Source: Liquorilactobacillus uvarum DSM 19971
GTDB lineage: Bacteria > Bacillota > Bacilli > Lactobacillales > Lactobacillaceae
Length of the DNA stretch: 52,455 nucleotides
Direction: 5' to 3'
Assembly (NCBI RefSeq): GCF_001434935.1
Contig: NZ_AZEG01000016.1
Coordinates: 1-52,455 of the forward strand
Below the pieces are notes generated by a model. The model did not search any database and had not been told where the DNA came from. It saw only the letters and a list, made by a program, of their open reading frames with translations. Below are positions 1-7,861 of this stretch, piece after piece. A program made the translations under genes and the position numbers. Every line of letters begins with the position of its first letter. Position 1 is the stretch's first letter.

Positions 1-300
1 CCCATGATAACGGGGTGACACTGTACTTGGAGAACTTATGGTGAATAATTCAGGTTATTAATTACAAATAAATTTGTCCCATAAGCTAAAGTTCTCTGTC
101 TAACTTCGAATTAATTGTAACAAAGAAACATGCTATATTCACAAGTTCGTGTCAGCACTCAAGTTATACCAACTTATGTCACAACTTCTCAACGTATTTA
201 GAATAACCATTTTAAGATAGAAATTTTTCCGTTAAGCAGATTTCCTGATATGCTCCATAGTTTTTTTAATTAATATAATAAAATTTATAACAACGGTAAG
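1..300. other. Left-edge intergenic stretch
   Basis: I see no convincing gene here. An imperfect inverted repeat (GAGAACTTATGG near 31-42 against CCATAAG...AGTTCTC near 79-98) could be the 3' hairpin of a gene outside the window, but it has no T-run. The DUF2207 gene ends just to the right at 301. Confidence 0.4.
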
Positions 301-2103
301 TTAGAATGCCCCACCACCGGAACCACCGCCAAAGCCACCTGACGAACCACCACTAAAGCCACCAGATGAACCGCCTGCTGACGAAGCATCACCAGCAATC
401 ACACTTGAAAAACTGCTGTTAAATGCAGTTTCAAAATTAGCACTGCCTAAAATAAAAATGGGATAGTAATTTCCAAATCCTGTCTCTAATTCCTCAACAG
501 AGAAATTAGCCTTCAACTCTTTAATAACCTTTTTAGCCAATCCAAAGGCTACAGCGTATGGTAAAATCTGTTCCCATAAAATGAGATCACCGACTTTTTT
601 CATGTCAAAACGGCCAATATCCTGTAACATCTTTTTAAAACATGAAAAACGATAAAACATCTGCCAACCAGCTTCCGAATATTTTGGTCTTTGTTTACGG
701 TACGAATAACAAATTATAATATTCAGTATTATTAACAATGAAAACAGCCCGAACCACCAAGTGTTCCAAGATATCACCGCTGATACCACCAGAAAGGCAC
801 TGCTGACGATCGTCGCCCATAAAGCTATTATTCGTAGTTTAGCATTAGTTTTATCATGGTAATTCAAACTCCGTGCCTGTTTGAAAATTTTCTTTTGCCA
901 TGAGTTAAAAGCTCTTTGAATTTTCAGACTATGTTTCGATGATTTACCGAATTTATTCAGTTGTTTTAATGAAAATTTGTTTCCATCGCCGACCTCTGTA
1001 AACAAGGTCTTCAATAATTTATCTTCTTCTATGAGCTTCTTTTCAAGTAGTGCTACCTCATAGTCATTCTTTTCATTTTCTGTCTTTCTGATACTTATTT
1101 TCTTAACTGCTGCAAGTTCTAGCAAATACGCACTAAACGTCTTCGAACTAGGTTCATTATCATCAATAATCGCTTGTGTAATTTCTGCTGAATATTCCGG
1201 TATCTCATAAGAATGAACCAACGGCGGCAGCGCTTTTCGAGGATTACCTGTGTTACGCCAACGCCACAGCCACCAAACACCAGTAATTAATAGACCCAAA
1301 ATCATCATTGTATACTTTATAAACATGTTACGCTGCTGACTGCGTTTGCGCTTTTCATTAGCTTGGTGTGCTAGTTCAGCCTCACGCTGCTGAATCTTTT
1401 CTTTAACATCTTTGTTCACCTTATTTGTATTAGCCGAAGTCACATTTGTTGGAAATAGCAGACGACTTTCAACAAATTGATTCGCGGGATTTTCATTCAA
1501 GCGTATTACAACTTGTCCGCTCTTTTTCCGGACGCTCGTATGACCATTCAGATTTCCGTGAGTCCATCCTTGAAGAGATTGAATGTTCTTTTGTGGCAAC
1601 TGGATTGTAATTAGGACATCTTCTAAGGGGACATCCCACTTCTCTCCGATTATCTTCCAGTTCAGTTCAGCTGTGTCATTATAATTAGTGACTACACCAC
1701 GCAATAAATAGCGGTAGGTAAAAGTTGCAACCTCATCAGAAATAGCATGAAAAACTTTAATTTGCAAATTATCTTTGGTTTGGTTCAGTGTGTACGTATT
1801 ATTAGTTCCAGTATTTGCTTGCGTTAAATTAGTTTTCTTTTTATTCTGCTCTGAAGAAACACCAATATTTGAAACTCCTTTAATTCCGCGAAGATCTTGA
1901 TTATAATAAACTCCATGAAAATTGCCATCAAAATCATAAGTGATTTGCTGCGTTAATTCCGCATCTCCATTTTTTAAAACATTCACATTGATATGATATT
2001 GCTTAATCTTATAAGTGTTATCAGCATGTGCTGGTGCAATAAAAAATAAGAAACAACTCAATAATACCGTTATAAATTCTAATATATGAAACCTATGTCT
2101 CAT
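301..2103 (-). CDS. DUF2207 family membrane protein
   Basis: A 600-residue predicted surface membrane protein. The N-terminus is a signal peptide with probable cleavage after AHA (about residue 27). An extracellular beta-rich DUF2207 domain follows to about residue 220, then a charged coiled stretch and one membrane segment near 263-282. A cytoplasmic part with two more hydrophobic segments (about 425-465) follows, and the C-terminus is a Gly/Ser-rich tail of repeated SGG units ending GGGAF. This layout and tail are typical of the DUF2207 family, whose function is unknown. The ATG is preceded by a GGGGGT ribosome site. It is transcribed alone. Confidence 0.85.
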   Translation of the reverse strand: MRHRFHILEFITVLLSCFLFFIAPAHADNTYKIKQYHINVNVLKNGDAELTQQITYDFDGNFHGVYYNQDLRGIKGVSNIGVSSEQNKKKTNLTQANTGTNNTYTLNQTKDNLQIKVFHAISDEVATFTYRYLLRGVVTNYNDTAELNWKIIGEKWDVPLEDVLITIQLPQKNIQSLQGWTHGNLNGHTSVRKKSGQVVIRLNENPANQFVESRLLFPTNVTSANTNKVNKDVKEKIQQREAELAHQANEKRKRSQQRNMFIKYTMMILGLLITGVWWLWRWRNTGNPRKALPPLVHSYEIPEYSAEITQAIIDDNEPSSKTFSAYLLELAAVKKISIRKTENEKNDYEVALLEKKLIEEDKLLKTLFTEVGDGNKFSLKQLNKFGKSSKHSLKIQRAFNSWQKKIFKQARSLNYHDKTNAKLRIIALWATIVSSAFLVVSAVISWNTWWFGLFSLLIILNIIICYSYRKQRPKYSEAGWQMFYRFSCFKKMLQDIGRFDMKKVGDLILWEQILPYAVAFGLAKKVIKELKANFSVEELETGFGNYYPIFILGSANFETAFNSSFSSVIAGDASSAGGSSGGFSGGSSGGFGGGSGGGAF

Positions 2104-2364
2104 TAATCTGACCCCCGTCTAATTTCCCTTATTATCTCAAACATTCTCAAGAAAACAAATATTATACTATCTTAAACTCTAGAAATACAGCAGCACTTCA
2201 AAATTCTACACTCAATTCTCAAAGTGTATCTTTTAAAAAAATAGTTTGCCTCTCAATTACAGTACACATTAAGTAAAACATTTCAAAAGTTCGTATATAA
2301 ACTATTTAGAAAAATTATTAGTTTTCTATTATTCAAGCAAAACACGCTTAAGAAATAACTATAC

Positions 2365-2403
2365 CACAAAAAAGAATGGTCACACATTGAAATTACAAGT
2401 GTG
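2365..2403 (-). terminator. Second minus-strand terminator-like hairpin
   Basis: ATGGT and ACACA blocks pair with TGTGT and ACCAT across a short AT loop. On the minus strand the stem is followed by TTCTTTTTTG. It may be a back-up terminator for the SGNH hydrolase, or may end a short transcript from 2410-2600. Confidence 0.5.
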
Positions 2404-2493
2404 TAACCATCCATTATTAATTTTAGAATTCATCTGCTATTCTCTTATTTAAACTGAAGTCGCTTAACCGAAATGCAGCAATAATTGTTAACC

Positions 2494-2563
2494 TTTACGT
2501 AATTGGCGATAAATTATGAATACTGCCTGACTTCAATTTATGAGCACTTCGCAGTTACGTAAA
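2494..2563. repeat. Nested inverted repeat TTTACGTAA / TTACGTAAA
   Basis: Nine-base arms at 2494-2502 and 2555-2563 are exact reverse complements. Inside them ATAAATT (2509-2515) and AATTTAT (2535-2541) also pair. No T-run follows either side. It could be a structured RNA segment or the remnant of a small mobile repeat. Confidence 0.4.
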
Positions 2564-2598
2564 ACCTACTGCTAAGCATTAATTCGCATACTACCAAG

Positions 2599-2645
2599 TA
2601 AAAACAAGATGCCGGGTCATTTTTATTTTGACCCAACACCTTGTT
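2599..2645 (-). terminator. Terminator of the SGNH hydrolase gene
   Basis: AACAAG/CTTGTT and GGGTCA/TGACCC form a nested stem. On the minus strand it is followed by a T-run, directly after the stop codon at 2659. Confidence 0.75.
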
Positions 2646-2658
2646 AAAGTATTAAAAA

Positions 2659-3261
2659 CTAACTATTGATGTAACTATGAATTTTTTGTGCAATTTTGTA
2701 ATGTCCCAAGTCATTAGGATGCAGTGTGTCATAACTGTATTTTTCAGCTAGTGTCGGAATGAAGAAGTTAAATCCCGCATTATGATACAAACTCAAATGA
2801 GGAATTCCAAAATTCTGTGTCATTCTGCAAATAGCTTCTTCATAATCCAGTTGGAGTAAACCAAAACTATTTTTTTGGGGGAAAAAGTCTGTCCCGATAT
2901 GAACATGAGATATAAAATATATAGCCATATCCGGGTGAGCTGACATACATTTCATAAACAACTGTTCTAAAGCACCATAGAAAGTTTCTACCGTTTTATC
3001 TCCAAACTGTCCCAAAGCCTGATTTCTGCCAAAATCATTAATACCCGCGTAAATAGTCAAGATGTCACAGTCCGCTGGAATCTGCTGACATCGTTTGACC
3101 ATCGAATCATGTCCCAAGGCTACCGTTGATCCAGCAGTTCCAAGAATAGTTGTCTGCTGTGGCTGCCACCACTCATTAAGCCAGTCATGATACCATTTAC
3201 TGGTATATGAGGTTCTATTATCTGTTATGCTGTCCCCCAATGCTACATAATGTGTATACAT
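2659..3261 (-). CDS. SGNH/GDSL-family esterase or lipase
   Basis: A 200-residue single-domain hydrolase without signal peptide, so probably cytoplasmic. The SGNH blocks are visible: GDSI at residues 9-12 with the nucleophile Ser11, a Gly in block II (GTAGST), block III GIND near residue 73, and the DTLHPND block near the C-terminus giving the catalytic Asp and His. The family cleaves esters of lipids, acetylated sugars or peptidoglycan; the sequence does not fix the substrate. Its size fits the family. It stands alone between two terminators, upstream of the mannose-PTS operon end. Confidence 0.85.
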   Translation of the reverse strand: MYTHYVALGDSITDNRTSYTSKWYHDWLNEWWQPQQTTILGTAGSTVALGHDSMVKRCQQIPADCDILTIYAGINDFGRNQALGQFGDKTVETFYGALEQLFMKCMSAHPDMAIYFISHVHIGTDFFPQKNSFGLLQLDYEEAICRMTQNFGIPHLSLYHNAGFNFFIPTLAEKYSYDTLHPNDLGHYKIAQKIHSYINS

Positions 3262-3381
3262 GAATTTTCACTTTCCCCTTTTCTTCAGTTAGGCCACAAA
3301 AAGTACCGCAAATACTGTAAAGGACGGTTAAACTGCGCCTAATTTTTCTCGACTTTTGACACATTTTTAGTAACTAATCCA

Positions 3382-5061
3382 TTAAGAAATCGCTAAAATT
3401 AAGCTTTCCCAAGGCCTTAAAAGACCGTCTGTACTGGTTCGATCCCGGTAATTAGCAATTACCAATGTCTCTTTCTTCAGCCCTTGCGGTAAGTAATCAC
3501 TCAATTCAAATTGGGTATCACTCAAATTAACAACTACCAACCAAGTTTTTCCACCCAATGTTCTCTTATACGTGAAAACATTTGGGTCTTCTGGATAAAG
3601 CAGTTCATAAGAACCTTCTGTTAAAATTCTACATTCGTGCCTGAGCTTGATTAAAGTCTGATAGTACTTAAAAACAGATGTATCTTTTTTGCAATCAGCC
3701 TCTACATTAACTTCTTTATAATCTGGGTTAAGCTTAAACCAAGGAGCTCCAGTCGTAAAGCCAGCATTATCAGTCCCACTCCATTGCATAGGGGTTCGAG
3801 CATTGTCGCGGCTTATTTTGCGAGCTGCCTTGAGAAAATCTTCCTTTGAAATCGTTTTTTGTTCAAGTACGAGTTCACGATAATTGTCCAGAAGCTCAAT
3901 ATCCTCATAATCTTCAATTTCAAAATCTGGATTTGTCATGCCGATTTCTTCGCCTTGATAAACAAAAGGTGTCCCTTGCAAACCATATAAAATGGTTGCA
4001 AAAGCGGTCGCACTCTCATATCTGTATTTTTTATCATTTCCCCAGCGCGAGGTGACCCGGGCACGATCATGGTTCTCAAAATATAATGCATTCCATCCAT
4101 GATCTCTTAAATTTATCTGCCAAGAAGACAAAATTTTCTTTAATTTTATCAGATCCATTTTTTGAATATCCCAACGTCCATTTACACCACCCTGTGCGCG
4201 ATCGACATGCATATGTTCAAAGGTAAATATCATGTCAAGTTCTTCGCGTTCTGGATCAACTAACAAAGTCGCATCTTGACTAGTTGAATCGGGCGACTCT
4301 CCTACACTCATCATTGAGAAAGGTTTCAAAACTTCCTGATTCATTTCATGTATGAACTCATGCATCCGCGGACCGTTATTTTGATTGCCCACAACATATG
4401 GCTTTCCATGCGGATTAGGATTATCTGGAAAATGCAGATCTTTAGAAATAGATGTAACTACATCCATTCTCCAGCCATCGACACCTTTTGCTTTCCAAAA
4501 ACGCATCATATCATAAATATACTGCCGTACCCTTGGATTCTCCCAATTCAAGTCAGGCTGCTGTTTCGCGTAATAATGTAAATAATACTGTTTACGATTT
4601 TGATCCCATTCCCACGCGGATCCTCCAAAGTTTGATCCCCAGTTATTTGGTTCGCTTCCATCTTCTTTGGCATCACGCCAAACATAAAAGTCACTAAAGA
4701 AATTATCTTTTGATTTGCGGCTTTCCTGAAACCAAAGACTTTGATCTGATGTATGATTAGCAACCATATCCATAATAATCTTTATCCCATATTCATGCGC
4801 TTTGTCAATCAAATGATAGATATCGTTGTTGTCGCCAAACATTGGATCGATTTTGCGATAATCCGTAATATCATATCCATTATCGACTTGTGGGGATAAA
4901 TAAACTGGACTTATCCAAATGGCATCGATTCCTAATTTAACAAGATAGTCTAATTTCTTTTCGATTCCCTTGATATCGCCTATCCCGTCTCCATTAGTGT
5001 CTAAAAAGCTCTTGGGATAGACTTGGTAAATGACTGCTTTTTTCCACCATTTTTTTTCCAC
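3382..5061 (-). CDS. GH13 alpha-glucosidase (oligo-1,6-glucosidase type)
   Basis: A 559-residue cytoplasmic GH13 enzyme hydrolysing terminal alpha-glucosidic bonds of short sugars. The catalytic trio is visible: nucleophile Asp200 (GWRMD), acid/base Glu255 (SVGES) and Asp332 (ENHD). Val201 directly follows the nucleophile; in subfamily GH13_31 this position is Val in alpha-1,6-specific isomaltases and Thr in alpha-1,4 maltases, so isomaltose-type substrates are favoured. I chose the GTG start at 5061 because AAGGAG sits 9 bases upstream; a longer ATG frame from 5103 would run into the PTS IID gene. It is the last gene of the PTS operon, which suggests that it splits the imported disaccharide or its phosphate. 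Confidence 0.88.
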   Translation of the reverse strand: MEKKWWKKAVIYQVYPKSFLDTNGDGIGDIKGIEKKLDYLVKLGIDAIWISPVYLSPQVDNGYDITDYRKIDPMFGDNNDIYHLIDKAHEYGIKIIMDMVANHTSDQSLWFQESRKSKDNFFSDFYVWRDAKEDGSEPNNWGSNFGGSAWEWDQNRKQYYLHYYAKQQPDLNWENPRVRQYIYDMMRFWKAKGVDGWRMDVVTSISKDLHFPDNPNPHGKPYVVGNQNNGPRMHEFIHEMNQEVLKPFSMMSVGESPDSTSQDATLLVDPEREELDMIFTFEHMHVDRAQGGVNGRWDIQKMDLIKLKKILSSWQINLRDHGWNALYFENHDRARVTSRWGNDKKYRYESATAFATILYGLQGTPFVYQGEEIGMTNPDFEIEDYEDIELLDNYRELVLEQKTISKEDFLKAARKISRDNARTPMQWSGTDNAGFTTGAPWFKLNPDYKEVNVEADCKKDTSVFKYYQTLIKLRHECRILTEGSYELLYPEDPNVFTYKRTLGGKTWLVVVNLSDTQFELSDYLPQGLKKETLVIANYRDRTSTDGLLRPWESLILAIS

Positions 5062-5074
5062 GATTATGCACTCC

Positions 5075-5896
5075 TTAAGCAATCCCGAGTAATGAAACAA
5101 CAATTCCTAAAATAATTATTCCAAAGATCAGATAATTGATTGAAACATTCTTTTTCTTCAACAGATAAAAGCACAGCAAAGTAATTAGTAACGGAACCAA
5201 CCCTTTAAAAATCTGATCAAGCATTACCTGAGTCTTTAAAACAGTTTTTCCAGCCATTACCATATTCCACTTGACCTTGAACAGCACCATTTGGTTTGTC
5301 ATAGCTCCGACCATGATCAATCCCACGATACTTGCAGCTTTTGTCAAAATATTGATAAGTCCATTTTCATAAAGTTTCGAAATATAGGTTGAGCCCAGTG
5401 TGTAACCTAATTTACCACCATACCAACGAACAGCTTGAACCGGTATATTAAAGATCAACAAGAAAATAATCGGTGCGAGGAAGTTACCAGATTTGGCTAA
5501 GCTAATGGCAACGCCCGCTGCAATTGCTTTTAAAACATCCCAGAAAACTGAATCACCTATTCCTGCTAATGGACCCATCAAACTTGTTTTTATGGCATTA
5601 ATAGAGTCGGCATTAAAATTTTTCTTAGTTGCGTTTTCTTTTTCCATTGATGCTGTAATTCCCATAATAAACGGACTCATGGCTAAATTAGTATTAAAAT
5701 AGGACATTTGACGAACCATAGCTTCTTTTTTATCTTCAGGATCCTTATAAAAATAATTGATGAATGGAAGCATTGAATATTCAAAACCTGAAGCACCTTG
5801 TTTTGCTGGTGTTACAGATGAATACAACATAAAGGAACGCCAGTACATTTGATGTAATAATTTTTGTTCATCTTTACTTAAAGTATTGTTTGCCAT
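5075..5896 (-). CDS. Mannose-class PTS membrane subunit IID
   Basis: A 273-residue integral membrane subunit of a mannose/fructose/sorbose-family PTS permease. With IIC it forms the channel through which the sugar passes during phosphorylation. The N-terminal half carries the family pattern (YWRSFMLYSS, then FNTNLAMSPFIMGI) and the C-terminal half is hydrophobic, ending in a membrane helix. I prefer the ATG at 5896, with GGAGG 9 bases upstream, over a GTG at 5911 that overlaps the IIC stop. Its stop codon lies inside the ribosome site of the glucosidase gene, indicating translational coupling. Confidence 0.93.
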   Translation of the reverse strand: MANNTLSKDEQKLLHQMYWRSFMLYSSVTPAKQGASGFEYSMLPFINYFYKDPEDKKEAMVRQMSYFNTNLAMSPFIMGITASMEKENATKKNFNADSINAIKTSLMGPLAGIGDSVFWDVLKAIAAGVAISLAKSGNFLAPIIFLLIFNIPVQAVRWYGGKLGYTLGSTYISKLYENGLINILTKAASIVGLIMVGAMTNQMVLFKVKWNMVMAGKTVLKTQVMLDQIFKGLVPLLITLLCFYLLKKKNVSINYLIFGIIILGIVVSLLGIA

Positions 5897-5910
5897 CTTT
5901 TTTTCCTCCA

Positions 5911-6753
5911 CTAATCAAAGAAATCATCATCTTCTATATCGTTTCCAGCTCCAGCTACTTGTGCATTTTGAACGTTTGCTGCCGCTAATGATTTTTGTTC
6001 AGTTACTTTTTTATTCAACTGATGCATTTCAAAATCACGCTGTCCGCTTACAACTCCAATTACAATCGCCATAACCGCAACTGCAATCAATGGAACTTGG
6101 AAATATGCAACGATCAAGAAACCTAAGAAATAATATACTGAAATATTGTTCTGCCATAAAATTTTCATTAACATTGCCATTCCGACGGCAGGCAGCAGAT
6201 TTCCAGCAACCGTAAGTCCATTGACAATCGTTTTAGGAATCATATTTAAAATTTCCTGCGTAGCTGTTGATCCAAAAAGAATGGCAAAAAACGGAATTAA
6301 TGAATAAATAAACCACTGCGAGGCCCACAGCCCATAATGCAGTGCAACTATTTGCTTTTGATTGCCTTGTTTAGCCAACGTATCAAATCTGCTGGCAAAA
6401 GGTCCAACAAACAACACATAAATTAATGTCTTAATCTGCAATCCAATGATTCCGATCGGAATTGCAATAGGCAAAGCAACACCCAGTCCACCATGTAAAT
6501 TAATTGCAAAGGCTACAGCTAACGCACTTGCCAATCCTGGTTCAGCAGAACTCGCACCACCAATGTTAACAACACCCATAAAGATTGTTTCAAGTGCGGC
6601 TCCCAGCAATAAACCTGTTTTTAAGTCACCTAATGCTAAACCGACAAGTGGACCAATAACGATTGGTCTTCCTAATTGAGTGAACCCAAGTAGTTCTTGA
6701 CCACCTACTGTGAGCCATACTATTAAGGCAACTATTATAGCTTGATACAACAT
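5911..6753 (-). CDS. Mannose-class PTS membrane subunit IIC
   Basis: A 280-residue multi-spanning sugar-binding subunit. The start MLYQAIIVALIVWL is the first membrane helix, followed by GRPIVIGPLVGLALGD and the Gly/Ala-rich GAALETIFMGVVNIGGA region, both hallmarks of mannose-class IIC proteins. The last 45 residues form a polar acidic tail (DIEDDDFFD) that also resembles the end of the IIA gene product. The TAG stop lies 15 bases before the IID ATG. The family covers mannose, fructose, sorbose and several disaccharides, so the substrate cannot be read from this subunit. Confidence 0.93.
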   Translation of the reverse strand: MLYQAIIVALIVWLTVGGQELLGFTQLGRPIVIGPLVGLALGDLKTGLLLGAALETIFMGVVNIGGASSAEPGLASALAVAFAINLHGGLGVALPIAIPIGIIGLQIKTLIYVLFVGPFASRFDTLAKQGNQKQIVALHYGLWASQWFIYSLIPFFAILFGSTATQEILNMIPKTIVNGLTVAGNLLPAVGMAMLMKILWQNNISVYYFLGFLIVAYFQVPLIAVAVMAIVIGVVSGQRDFEMHQLNKKVTEQKSLAAANVQNAQVAGAGNDIEDDDFFD

Positions 6754-6766
6754 GTTTGCTTCCTCC

Positions 6767-7258
6767 TTACAAACTCAATTTTTTCAAAGCACTGCTTGCC
6801 AATTCTTTTTTATCATCTGGCAGATTCTGAAGTGCAGTATCTGGATAGATCTTTACCAATTCCTTAAGACTTTCTATTTCTTGATCTGTTAGCATTACAA
6901 ATTGAGTTAGAGTCGTTTTATCTCCTTGAACAGACTTGCCCACATTGCCAATATTGACATAATTAATACCTGAAATACTCTCAGCCAATGCCTTTGCATC
7001 TGCAATTGTTCTAACTAAAACAAGTAACTTCATCTTTCCAGCACGAGGATCATTTAGCAAATTGATTGCACCATCAATTGTTTTGATAATGACCTTAATT
7101 CCTGTAGGAACCGCCATCTTAAGCGCCATTTTTTGTGTCTCATTGCCAGCGGTTTCATCATTAGCAACCACAATACCATCTAAGTCAAGTGCTCTTGACC
7201 ATACCATTGCAATTTGTCCATGAATAAGTCTTTCATCTACTCGTAAAGCTTGAATCAT
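6767..7258 (-). CDS. Mannose-class PTS subunit IIB
   Basis: A 163-residue soluble phosphocarrier that takes phosphate from IIA and passes it to the incoming sugar. The phosphorylation motif RVDERLIHGQ is at the N-terminus, with His13 as acceptor. Length and the absence of a membrane segment fit family IIB(Man). The ATG has GGGAGAG upstream and the gene ends 13 bases before IIC. IIA and IIB are separate genes here, rather than fused as in the E. coli ManX protein. Confidence 0.94.
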   Translation of the reverse strand: MIQALRVDERLIHGQIAMVWSRALDLDGIVVANDETAGNETQKMALKMAVPTGIKVIIKTIDGAINLLNDPRAGKMKLLVLVRTIADAKALAESISGINYVNIGNVGKSVQGDKTTLTQFVMLTDQEIESLKELVKIYPDTALQNLPDDKKELASSALKKLSL

Positions 7259-7297
7259 TTTAATCTCTCCCTAAATTTATTTTTTTATTATATCTGC

Positions 7298-7720
7298 TTA
7301 ATCAAAAAAATCTTGTTCACTTTCATCAACATCCGACTGTAACTGAACTTGTTTTAAATTATCTTTTCCTTTTTTAATCACACCTTCAATAAAATCTTGT
7401 GTAATCTTTTCTTGTGCCAACACAGTCTCCAAAATAACAGGCAAATTAAATCCAGCAATAATAAAGATGTTTTTTCGTCCAGTAGCAATAACGCTTACTT
7501 TTTGATTAACACTACCGCCGTACAGGTCAGTAAAGATTACTGCACTATCTTCGCCATTTAATCCATCGAAGAAATTATTTAATTCTTCATCTAAATCCTT
7601 TGTACCGTCTGTATATGCAGAAATATAACTAATTGGCTGTTCTTGCCCTGCAAAAAGTTCAATTGTACTTTTAATTCCTTTTGCCAGTTCACCATGTGTT
7701 GCAATCAAATACTTGTTCAC
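7298..7720 (-). CDS. Mannose-class PTS subunit IIA
   Basis: A 140-residue soluble EIIA(Man) domain, phosphorylated by HPr. The acceptor is His9 in IATHGELA, and the FTDLYGGSVNQ segment typical of the fold follows in mid-protein. The gene starts with GTG, preceded by AAAGGGA. It is the first gene of the operon IIA-IIB-IIC-IID-glucosidase and lies 42 bases downstream of the sigma-54 promoter's -12 element. The C-terminal DESEQDFFD is an acidic tail. Confidence 0.93.
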   Translation of the reverse strand: MNKYLIATHGELAKGIKSTIELFAGQEQPISYISAYTDGTKDLDEELNNFFDGLNGEDSAVIFTDLYGGSVNQKVSVIATGRKNIFIIAGFNLPVILETVLAQEKITQDFIEGVIKKGKDNLKQVQLQSDVDESEQDFFD

Positions 7721-7761
7721 AAAACCATCCCTTTCTATTCTTCTTTCTCACAATTATTACA

Positions 7762-7780
7762 TAGCAACTTCCGTGCCAAC
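7762..7780 (-). promoter_or_regulatory. Sigma-54 (-24/-12) promoter of the mannose-class PTS operon
   Basis: On the minus strand the sequence reads TTGGCAC, five bases, TTGCTA (7779 down to 7762), an exact match to the sigma-54 consensus TGGCAC-N5-TTGCW. It sits just upstream of the IIA gene and downstream of a LevR-type sigma-54 activator gene. Transcription should start near 7750. It requires RpoN, which is not in this window. Confidence 0.92.
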
Positions 7781-7814
7781 TTTTACAAAAAGCTTCAATT
7801 CAACTTTCCTGAGC

Positions 7815-7853
7815 AAAAAAAATAAACAAGTACTCTTTTCTGAGCACTTGTTT
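7815..7853 (-). terminator. Terminator of the levR-type gene
   Basis: Twelve-base arms AAACAAGTGCTC and GAGTACTTGTTT pair with one G-U wobble around a six-base loop. On the minus strand they are followed by ATTTTTTTT. The hairpin lies directly after the activator's stop codon and insulates the sigma-54 promoter from read-through. Confidence 0.88.
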
Positions 7854-7861
7854 AAGCACAT

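Larger units (their letters stand above)
2104..2658. other. Intergenic region with hairpins, no gene
   Basis: Between the DUF2207 gene and the hydrolase I find no ORF with a ribosome site. It holds a terminator hairpin for the hydrolase (2599-2645), a second minus-strand hairpin with a T-run (about 2365-2403) and a pair of nested inverted repeats (2494-2563). The DUF2207 promoter should lie near 2110-2200 but I could not fix it. Confidence 0.5.

Noticed and set aside
301-360. Gly/Ser tail of the DUF2207 protein as a tandem DNA repeat of mobile origin
   Set aside because: Such tails are normal for DUF2207 proteins and the codons vary; no mobile repeat is implied.
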